Shown here one piece after another: positions 57,727 through 64,000 of a DNA stretch of 64,000 nt. Made by a program: the position numbers and the translations under genes. The stretch is from Rhodoferax sp. (GTDB lineage Bacteria > Pseudomonadota > Gammaproteobacteria > Burkholderiales > Burkholderiaceae_C), in assembly GCA_024235935.1 (NCBI GenBank), contig JACKLL010000001.1:508629-572628 (forward strand). The letters are read 5' to 3'. Numbering within the stretch: the stretch's first letter is position 1; every line of letters starts with the position of its first letter. Below the pieces are notes generated by a model. It was not told where the DNA came from, did not search any database, and saw nothing but the letters and a program-made list of their open reading frames with translations.

Positions 57727-58569
57727 TCAGAGCTCTTCTAGGCTGTCGTTGAGCGCTTCGATGCCGCGCAAGCGCCTGCGGCCGGCGGTGCCGGCGTGTT
57801 CGATGGCGCGGGTGGCCAGCAGGTGGCACACGGCCATGACTGGCACGTGGTTGAAAAGTGGCCCTGGAGCCAGCGACTGACAGCGGAAATGCCAGGCCGC
57901 GCCGGTCTGGAACGGCACGCCCTCGTCGGTGATGTAGAGCAGCTGTGCGCCGCTGCGCTGTATTTCGGCCAGCAGCAGCGGCATGCGCGCGATACGCCGG
58001 CGCAGGCCAAACACGACCACCATGTCTTCCCGCTGGAGGCTGGCCAGATGCTCTCCCAGCGTCTGCCCTGCGCCAGGAATGGCAACGATGTTCTCGATCA
58101 CCTGCGTCAACTGCCATTGCAGGTAGCTTGCAAAGGGCTGGCTGGCGCGAAAGCCGATCACCCAGACCTTGCGCGCTTCGAGCAGGGCCCGGGTCGCCGC
58201 GTCGATCTGCCCATCACTGATGGCCAGGAATGTGGCCTCCAGATTGGCGATGCCTTGTGCCAGATGCGTCTGTAGCGGCTGCACGGCGGAAGACTTGGCG
58301 GCCGTGGCAAGGAACAAGCGCGAACCGGTTTGCTTTTCCTCGCGCGCATGTCGACGTGCCGCTTCGTAGCTGTCGTATCCCAGTCGCTTGACGAAACGCG
58401 ATACCGTGGCCTTCGAGACATGCGCCAAGTCCGCCAGTTCCGAGCCCGAGTAGCTGGCCAGTTCGCCGGGGAAATCGCAGACGAAATCAGCCAGCCGTCG
58501 TTCGGCCGGATGCAGCGTGGCCAATGCGTCGCGGACGCGGCCTAGGAAAGATTTTTCTGGTGATGGCAT
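57727..58569 (-). CDS. RpiR-family transcriptional regulator
   Basis: Regulator of 280 residues with an N-terminal RpiR-type helix-turn-helix (HPAERRLADFVCDFPGELASYSGSELADLAHVSKATVSRFVKRLGYDSYEAARR, about 18-75) and a C-terminal SIS sugar-phosphate-type domain (ARKVWVIGFRASQPFASYLQWQLTQ, MVVVFGLRRRIARMPLLLAEIQRSGAQLLYITD). Start ATG 58569 (MPSPEKSFLGRV). Its own gene precedes the TRAP operon on the same strand, with the twin repeats between. SIS domains in such regulators often bind amino acid-derived or sugar ligands. Confidence 0.92.
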   Translation of the reverse strand: MPSPEKSFLGRVRDALATLHPAERRLADFVCDFPGELASYSGSELADLAHVSKATVSRFVKRLGYDSYEAARRHAREEKQTGSRLFLATAAKSSAVQPLQTHLAQGIANLEATFLAISDGQIDAATRALLEARKVWVIGFRASQPFASYLQWQLTQVIENIVAIPGAGQTLGEHLASLQREDMVVVFGLRRRIARMPLLLAEIQRSGAQLLYITDEGVPFQTGAAWHFRCQSLAPGPLFNHVPVMAVCHLLATRAIEHAGTAGRRRLRGIEALNDSLEEL

Positions 58570-58985
58570 GGCCGGCAAGTGGTGGGAATGTTGTGTTGGA
58601 CTTCTCGGACCCAAGGGCGAGCGTAGCATCCACCTTTCTCCGCGATGCGGCTGGCCACGACGCGTTGACATGGACCCTGTCGTGACCGATGCATGGCAAC
58701 CGGGTCGGTGGTGGCGCGAATTGCGCGACACTGACGGCGTCAGCTGCTCGAAAGTGCTACTGGCGTTGGACGTGGCACGACGCCGACCAGTTACCCCCGC
58801 CTTCGGTTGCGCACAACCTGAAGCGTGGGTATGCATATCGGATGAGGCTGGCTCTCAACGATGCGAACACCCGTGACGCCGCGCCTGCGCGCCAAGGCGA
58901 GCCATTCGGCGCGGTGGGTTTCAACCAGCGGATGCCTGGATGACTATGCAATCATCCAGTGCCGACAGGCAATCCATGGCCGCTG
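58570..58985. other. Intergenic DNA without supported gene
   Basis: A 416-base gap between the RpiR start and the 3-prime end of the oxidoreductase gene. Several short open frames exist on both strands, none with a convincing protein. It probably holds the promoter of the RpiR gene. Confidence 0.5.
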
Positions 58986-61551
58986 TCAGGACCGCGGCTT
59001 GCCGTTCTCCGGGTCGTACAAGGACTGGTAACCCACCGCCTCGACCTTGACCGGGTAGACATCCGAAAAGTACTGGATCTGCAGCTCGCGCCCTACCTGA
59101 CAGTATTCATGTGGCAGATACGCCAGCGCGATGTTCTTGCCCAGGCTCGGACCGAACGCAATGCTGCTGGTGTACGAGCGGCGGCCCAATGCGTCGACCA
59201 GGGTGGCACCGGTTGCGGGGTCCATCACCGGGCAGATGCCCACCGGATAACGCGCCACGCCGGTGCTGTCGATATTGCTGGTCATGACCAGGGTGCACAA
59301 GGTCGCAGGCTGGTGCTCGCGCTCGCGGAACTTCAGGTGCGCCTCCTTGCCATGGAAGTCGGCGGCCTTCACCTTGGGACGGGCCAGGTCGCATTCGTAC
59401 AGGTTGTATTCGGTCAGCAGGTCGGCGTTCTGCAGGCGCAGGCTCTTTTCCATACGGCGGCTGTTGGCATAGGTTTCCACGCCCACGGGGGTCACGCCCA
59501 GCGCATGCAGCGCATCCCACAGGGCCAGGCCGTCTTCATATTTGAAGTGCAGCTCCCAGCCCTGCTCGCCGACGTACGAGATGCGGAAGGCCAGCACCGG
59601 CACACCCTTGATCGTCAGGTTGCGCAGGGCCGCAAACGGGAAGTTCTCGTTCGTCCAGGCCTCGGGCTCGTCGGCAATTTTCTGGATCGTGGTACGGGCG
59701 TTGGGACCCCACACACCTGAGGCAGCCGTATTGCGTCGTGGTGTCCGTCACCTCGACCCTGGCGCCCGGTCCCAGCGCCATGCGGCGGATCCAGGTCAGG
59801 TCGCGGTGGCCGGCGTCGGCCCTGTCGACCACGCGGTAGTGGTCCTGCCCCAGGCGCAGCACCGTCAGGTCGGCCCGCACCCCGCCCTTGGCGTCCAGGA
59901 AGTGGGTGTAGATGCCCTTGCCCACCGGCGTGTCGCCGCCCACCTTGGCCACGCAGATGTACTCCAGCAGATCTGCGGCATCGGGGCCCACCACGTCGAT
60001 CTCGGCAAAGTGCGAGACGTTGATCATGCCCACGTCTTCCGACATCTTCAGATGCTCGGCATTGGACACGCGCCAGAAATGGCGGTTGTCCCACTCGTTG
60101 TCCCGCACCGGCACCCTGTCGCCATAAACCTCCAGCAGATGCTCGTTGCTGGCATAACCGTGTGCACGCTCCCAGCCGGAGAGTTCCATGAAATAGGCGC
60201 CGAGTGCCTTTTCGCGCTCGTAGAACGGGCTCTTGAAAATGCCGCGCCCGGCGCTGTAAGGCTCGCGGTTGTGCACCGGCGGGTTGTAGATCTTGAAGGC
60301 ACCCTCGTAGCAGCGGTCGTGGATGTACTGCTCCTCCTGCTGGTACGGATAGGTGCGTGCCACGTCGATGCGGGCATGGTCCAGGTGGGTGAATCCATCG
60401 GTCATCCAGTCGGCGACCAGCTTGCCAACACCTGGTGCGTCCTTCACCCACACGGCCTCGGCGTACCACAGGCCACGCACCTTGGACGACTCACCAATGG
60501 AGGGGTTGCCATCGACGGTGACCTGCAACAAGCCGTTGAAGGAATGTTTCTCGTCGTAACCCAGTTCGGCCAGGATCGGTGTCAGTTCGATCGCCCGCTC
60601 CAGCGGCTCCATGATCTGTTCCAGTTCCAGGTCGCGCTGCGACGGCGACAGGCGGGCCTGCTCCTTCTCGAGCAGGTCGCGCGGGTGGCACATGCGTGGG
60701 TTCTTTTCTTCGTAGTAACCCCATTCGATCTGGCCGCCTTCGGGCGTCTTCGGGTCGCCGGTGTCGCGCAGGTAGGCCGAATTGCCCTGGTCGCGCAGCA
60801 GCGGGTAACCGATGTCCTTGCCGGTACCGGCAAATTCCAGATAGGGTTTGAAGAACGTGAGCGGGTGATCCACCGGCATGATGGGCAGGTCTTCACCGGC
60901 CATGCCCGCAATCAGGCGACCCCACAAGCCGGCGCATACCACCACATGGTCGGCGGCGATATAACCCCTGGTGGTTTCCACGCCCTGGATACGGCCGTTC
61001 TCAATGCGCAGCCCGGTACACGCCGTATTGGCAATCGAGCGCAGCTTGCCGGTGGCCACGGCGGCGTCCACCAGTTCGCCCGCCACCATCTGCGAGCGCG
61101 GCTTGACCAGGCCGGCATCCGGATCCCACAGGGCGCCCTGGATCATGCTCTCCTCGAGCAGCGGGAACCGGGCCTTGGCCTGGGCCGGGGTGATCAACTC
61201 CACCCGGTTGCCGAAGGCCTTGCCGGATGCGACGCGTCGCTCGAGCTCGCGCATGCGCTCGTCATCACCGACGCGTGCCACTTCCAGTCCGCCGATGCGC
61301 TCGTAGCGGCCCATCCTGTCGTAGAAGTCGATGCTGTATTTGGTGGTGAAGATCGTCATCTGATCGTGCATCGTGTTGAAGCAGAAGTCAGACGCGTGTG
61401 CGGTGGAGCCCACATCGGTGGGGATGGCGGACTTGTCGATGCCGACGATATCGTCCCAACCACGTTCGATCAGGTGGTGCGCCACCGAAGCGCCCACGAT
61501 GCCGCCTTGGCCAATGATGACGACTTTTGCGCGTTCAGGGAATTTGGCCAT
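58986..61551 (-). pseudogene. FAD oxidoreductase/GcvT fusion with frameshift
   Basis: Dimethylglycine/sarcosine dehydrogenase-type protein: an N-terminal FAD domain and a C-terminal aminomethyltransferase (GcvT) domain. From ATG 61551 (MAKFPERAKVVIIGQGGIVGAS) the frame runs to about 59720, through the flavin motif GSTAHASDF, QIEWGYYEEKNPRMCHP and VRADLTVLRLGQDHYRVVDRADAGHRDLTWIRRMALG. The remainder (VWGPNARTTIQKIADEPEAW ... YDPENGKPRS) is in another frame from about 59715 to 58986. One extra base near 59716-59727 would explain it, breaking a protein of about 850 residues. Either a true mutation or a sequencing error. Confidence 0.85.
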
Positions 61552-61671
61552 TTACGCTTGCTCCTAGGGAAATTGGATCACCTGTGGGCCGTGTGACAAA
61601 ACCACGCACACCCCCCGCCGATTGTCGGCAACCGGGCAAAGTGTATTGGGCCCATAGGGGGTTGAAGCTCC

Positions 61672-61696
61672 AATTGCGACTGCCGTTTTCGCAATT
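61672..61696. promoter_or_regulatory. Inverted repeat upstream of FAD/GcvT gene
   Basis: AATTGCG-N11-CGCAATT, a perfect seven-base inverted repeat, lies about 120 bases upstream of the oxidoreductase start. It has the shape of a LysR-type (T-N11-A) site, but no such regulator is nearby; it may be a chance match or a distant regulator's operator. Confidence 0.35.
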
Positions 61697-61800
61697 ACGT
61701 CGGCGCAACACAAGTTCTTCGGGCGGGCCGAAACGAGGCATTCAGGCAACAGGAAATCGCCACTGGCGCCAAGTAGTGCGCAGTTGACGATAGACCCATG

Positions 61801-61836
61801 AAAAAGCCGCCAGGCACTGATACCTGGCGGCTTTTC
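61801..61836 (-). terminator. Intrinsic terminator of tmRNA gene
   Basis: AAAAGCCGCCAGG ... CCTGGCGGCTTTT forms a 13-bp perfect stem with an eight-base loop and flanking A/T runs, 11 bases past the CCA end of tmRNA in its direction of transcription. It closes the tmRNA gene before the oxidoreductase gene. Confidence 0.9.
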
Positions 61837-61846
61837 AAGAGGGATA

Positions 61847-62235
61847 TGGTGGAGCTGGGGGGATTTGAACCCCCGTCCGCAAGCCATCTTCGAGCAGATC
61901 TACATGTTTAGTGGTCTGATTTGAGTCTCGCCTCCGGTATCGCGCAGCCACACGCTATAACGAACGCCAGTACCCTATTTTCTTGCCCCTTACCAAGGTA
62001 CCCGGTCAGGAGCCAGCCGATGTGAATAACTTTACAGCCTGGACATCACGATCTTGCGATCACGACACCCTTGCCCAGCCCATCGGCCTGCTGTTGTAAA
62101 GCTCACTGGTTATTAAGCAGCGAGTGCGAAACGTTCGTCGTTTGCAGTTAGTTTGTTTGAATCTGTTTTACGAGCGCATTCAGCTCGACATGCACCACAG
62201 CGATTCCGTACCCACGTCGAAACCAATGCAGCCCC
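61847..62235 (-). ncRNA. ssrA: Transfer-messenger RNA
   Basis: A 389-base RNA that rescues stalled ribosomes. Reading leftwards it begins GGGGCTGCATTGGTTTCGACG and ends with the tRNA-Ala-like half GGGTTCAAATCCCCCCAGC-TCCACCA, the encoded CCA being at 61847-61849. The internal reading frame encodes the tag ANDERFALAA followed by TAA TAA (about 62141-62112), a tag known from Burkholderiales. The rest is consistent with the usual pseudoknots, though they were not drawn. It lies between gph and the oxidoreductase, with its own promoter and terminator. Confidence 0.96.
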
Positions 62236-62244
62236 TCAATCGCT

Positions 62245-62271
62245 ATTTTAGGCCGATACCAGCAATTGCAA
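62245..62271 (-). promoter_or_regulatory. Putative sigma-70 promoter of ssrA
   Basis: A TAAAAT -10 box ends ten bases before the tmRNA start and a TTGCAA -35-like box lies 15 bases further upstream (short spacing). The -10 box contains the TAA stop codon of gph, so promoter and gene end overlap. The -35 assignment is weaker than the -10. Confidence 0.5.
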
Positions 62272-62937
62272 TAGCGCCAGCGGATTTTCTATCGATGCGT
62301 GCGCGCCCCACTTCGCCGTATCGGCCTTGAGGCCGAGATATCCGTAGGTGGCGGCCACCGTGGCCATTCCAGCCGCCAGCCCCGCGACGATGTCCCGCTC
62401 GTCGTCACCGACATACACACAGCGCTCAGGCGCAATGCCAATGCGGCGTGCCGCTTCGAACAAGGGCTCGGGATGTGGTTTGGCATGCGGCGTGGTGTCG
62501 CCGCTGATGACCACGGCCGCCGATGCAAACAAGGGCATGGCACGCGTGAGCGGGTCGGTGAACCGCGTCGATTTGTTCGTCACGACACCCCAGGGCAGCC
62601 CGCGCTGCTCCAGTTGCGCGATCAGCGCCTGTACGCCCTCGAAGGCATAGGTCCGCTCGGTCATGCACCGCTCGTAGTTGACGAAGAACTCCTCCTTGAG
62701 CTCGGCAAAGGATGCGTCGTCGGGCGTCAGGCCAAAGGCGACCGACAACATGCCACGTGCACCGGCGCCAGCCATGGGCCGGTACTTTGCCAGCGGAAGC
62801 GATGGCATCCCCCGCCGGACCCGCATCTGGTCTGCCGCCGCACCAAGATCAGGTGCGCTGTCGATCAGGGTTCCATCCAGATCAAACAGCACGGCATCGA
62901 TCGCCTCCCGCGCCAGCGGACCACGCGCCGCCATCAT
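62248..62937 (-). CDS. gph: Phosphoglycolate phosphatase
   Basis: HAD-superfamily phosphatase that clears 2-phosphoglycolate. The 229 residues show the HAD motifs: the catalytic [13 protein letters not shown], then VVTNKS (motif II), KPHPEP with its lysine, and YVGDDERDI (motif IV). ATG 62937 overlaps the ubiG TGA, which fixes the start and implies coupling; the longer upstream frame lies within ubiG. ompA-ubiG-gph order is conserved in Burkholderiales. The last codons overlap the tmRNA promoter. Confidence 0.93.
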   Translation of the reverse strand: MMAARGPLAREAIDAVLFDLDGTLIDSAPDLGAAADQMRVRRGMPSLPLAKYRPMAGAGARGMLSVAFGLTPDDASFAELKEEFFVNYERCMTERTYAFEGVQALIAQLEQRGLPWGVVTNKSTRFTDPLTRAMPLFASAAVVISGDTTPHAKPHPEPLFEAARRIGIAPERCVYVGDDERDIVAGLAAGMATVAATYGYLGLKADTAKWGAHASIENPLALLQLLVSA

Positions 62938-63653
62938 CCAAGCTCCGATGGTCTTTGCGTCGCGAACATGTAGTTGACGCTGGTATCGGCACTGAGCCAG
63001 TAGCGCCGGGTCAGCGGGTTGTACTCCATGCCCCGGGTGTGGCGTAACTCCAGCCCGCTGTCGCGGCAATAGCGCGCCAGTTCGCTAGGGCGGATCAGAC
63101 GGTCATAGCTGTGCGTGCCCTTCGGAAGCATGCCCAGCACATATTCGGCCCCGACGATGGCAAACAGGAAAGACTTGGCGTTGCGGTTGATGGTCGAGAA
63201 AAACACCCAGCCCCCCGGCTTCACCAGGGTGCGACAGGCCCGGACAATGGCCGCAGGATCCGGCACATGTTCCAGCATCTCCATGCAGGTGACCACGTCA
63301 TACTGGCCAGGTTGCTCCTTGGCCAGCGCCTCCGCACTGACCTCCCGATAGGTGACATTGGGCGTCTGGGCCTCCAGGGCATGCAACTGGGCCACCCGCA
63401 AGGCCTTGGTGGCAAGGTCGATGCCCAGCACCTGGGCGCCGCGGCGCGCCATGGCGTCCGCGAGAATGCCGCCACCACAACCGACATCCAGCGCGGCGGC
63501 GTCTGCCAACGGGCACAGGGAAGCAATCCAGTCCAGACGCAACGGGTTGATCTGGTGCAAGGGGCGAAACTCGCTGTCCTTGTCCCACCAGCGATGGGCA
63601 AGGTCGGAGAATTTGGCCAGTTCGGCCGGGTCCACGTTGGAGCTGGTGTTCAT
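62934..63653 (-). CDS. ubiG: Ubiquinone biosynthesis O-methyltransferase
   Basis: Methylates two hydroxyls of the ubiquinone ring precursors. The 239 residues start [43 protein letters not shown], the UbiG signature, followed by the SAM motif [37 protein letters not shown] and [19 protein letters not shown] 63653 is chosen from this signature; the open frame continues upstream without resemblance. Its stop overlaps gph. An ompA terminator lies just upstream. Confidence 0.95.
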   Translation of the reverse strand: MNTSSNVDPAELAKFSDLAHRWWDKDSEFRPLHQINPLRLDWIASLCPLADAAALDVGCGGGILADAMARRGAQVLGIDLATKALRVAQLHALEAQTPNVTYREVSAEALAKEQPGQYDVVTCMEMLEHVPDPAAIVRACRTLVKPGGWVFFSTINRNAKSFLFAIVGAEYVLGMLPKGTHSYDRLIRPSELARYCRDSGLELRHTRGMEYNPLTRRYWLSADTSVNYMFATQRPSELG

Positions 63654-63724
63654 GTGCTGATTATCGACAACTGCGAACCCACCCTCAGCCCCGGAGGACA
63701 TTTCGGGCCGGGCCCCAAACGACA

Positions 63725-63746
63725 AAACCCCGCCGAGGCGGGGTTT
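63725..63746 (-). terminator. Intrinsic terminator of OmpA-family gene
   Basis: AAACCCCGCC-GA-GGCGGGGTTT is a perfect ten-base stem with a two-base centre, 42 bases past the OmpA-family stop. Read leftwards it ends in TTTTG. Confidence 0.85.
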
Positions 63747-63788
63747 GATCAGGCATCCCTTGCAGGACGCCTGGGGGACTCAACAAGA

Positions 63789-64000
63789 TTACTTGTTGTT
63801 GCGGGTACCGACCACTTCGATTTCCACGCGACGGTTCTTGGCGCGACCTTCTTTGGTCTTATTGTCAGCCACTGGCTGCTTCTCGCCCTTGCCTTCGGTG
63901 TAGACGCGGTTCTTTTCGATGCCGTTAGACACCAGATAAGCCTTGACGGCTTCAGAACGGCGCATCGACAAAGCCTGGTTGTAGGCGTCAGAACCGATGG
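63789..64000 (-). CDS. ompA: OmpA-family outer-membrane protein, C-terminus only
   Basis: The last 70 residues of an OmpA-type protein whose N-terminus lies right of the window. They show the peptidoglycan-binding domain end: IGSDAYNQALSMRRSEAVKAYLVSNGIEKNRVYTEGKGEKQPVADNKTKEGRAKNRRVEIEV. The Arg-rich RAKNRRVE region is the typical final motif that contacts diaminopimelate. The visible part gives no information about the beta-barrel. Position upstream of ubiG-gph is the common Burkholderiales order. Confidence 0.92.
   Translation of the reverse strand, partial: IGSDAYNQALSMRRSEAVKAYLVSNGIEKNRVYTEGKGEKQPVADNKTKEGRAKNRRVEIEVVGTRNNK

Noticed and set aside
58517..58876. Rightward 119-codon frame upstream of the RpiR gene
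   Set aside because: Overlaps the RpiR start on the other strand and encodes no plausible protein.
59542..61596. 684-codon rightward frame opposite the oxidoreductase
   Set aside because: Antisense shadow of a gene with strong family motifs.

Overview
The window is GC-rich chromosomal DNA from a betaproteobacterium, most likely of the order Burkholderiales. The evidence is a tmRNA whose proteolysis tag reads ANDERFALAA, the ompA-ubiG-gph and tsaE-amiC...mutL...miaA neighbourhoods, a glnA-ntrB-ntrC block, PEP-CTERM proteins and a TRAP transporter. No plasmid or phage backbone, CRISPR array or tRNA gene was seen; almost all of it is ordinary core genome.

Layout. (1) 1-7431: a complete histidine-utilisation locus. 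hutH (cut by the window edge) and hutU run leftwards; hutC-hutD-hutI-hutG-hutF run rightwards with overlapping stop/start codons, and a near-perfect palindrome between them is the likely HutC operator. The gene set gives the five-step route in which HutF and HutG take formiminoglutamate through formylglutamate to glutamate and formate. (2) 7520-21828: cell-envelope and housekeeping genes: an L,D-transpeptidase, a MepK-like endopeptidase, xerD, an AEC carrier, an M48 peptidase with LemA, a leftward MCE (Mla-like) lipid-transport operon without an ATPase, a nicotinamidase-like hydrolase, queG, tsaE and amiC. (3) 21829-27447: an accessory segment between amiC and dedA/mutL. It holds a divergent membrane-anchored AraC regulator and secreted alpha/beta hydrolase separated by a perfect 24-bp palindrome, a SelA-like PLP enzyme, two small unknown genes, and a family of about 235-bp palindromic repeats (two near-complete copies in inverted orientation and one truncated copy). 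(4) 27448-35541: dedA, mutL, a DUF938 methyltransferase, a Bcr/CflA exporter, miaA, a lone LolD-like ATPase, thyA and folA. (5) 35550-42426: two PEP-CTERM proteins, then a divergent five-gene cluster of sugar-acid or hydroxyacid enzymes. (6) 42518-51764: exonuclease III, ntrC, ntrB, a small periplasmic protein, glnA with a sigma-54 promoter, then a molybdopterin-binding-domain protein, an EI24 membrane protein, an alpha/beta hydrolase and rsuA. (7) 52036-53822: a solitary flagellin gene with a sigma-28 promoter and a TTG start. (8) 53875-61551: a leftward catabolic block comprising a frameshifted FAD oxidoreductase/GcvT fusion, an RpiR regulator, a DctPQM TRAP transporter and an Asp/Glu racemase-family protein, with twin operator-like repeats before dctP. 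(9) 61801-64000: tmRNA, gph, ubiG and the end of an OmpA-family gene.

The most unusual signals are the palindromic repeat family whose two arms match each other but differ between copies, the twin GAAAC-N4-GTTTC sites at the RpiR/TRAP junction, the 24-bp AraC/hydrolase palindrome, the orphan flagellin with a non-ATG start, and the frameshift in the GcvT-fusion gene. No clearly new multi-gene defence or biosynthetic system was found.
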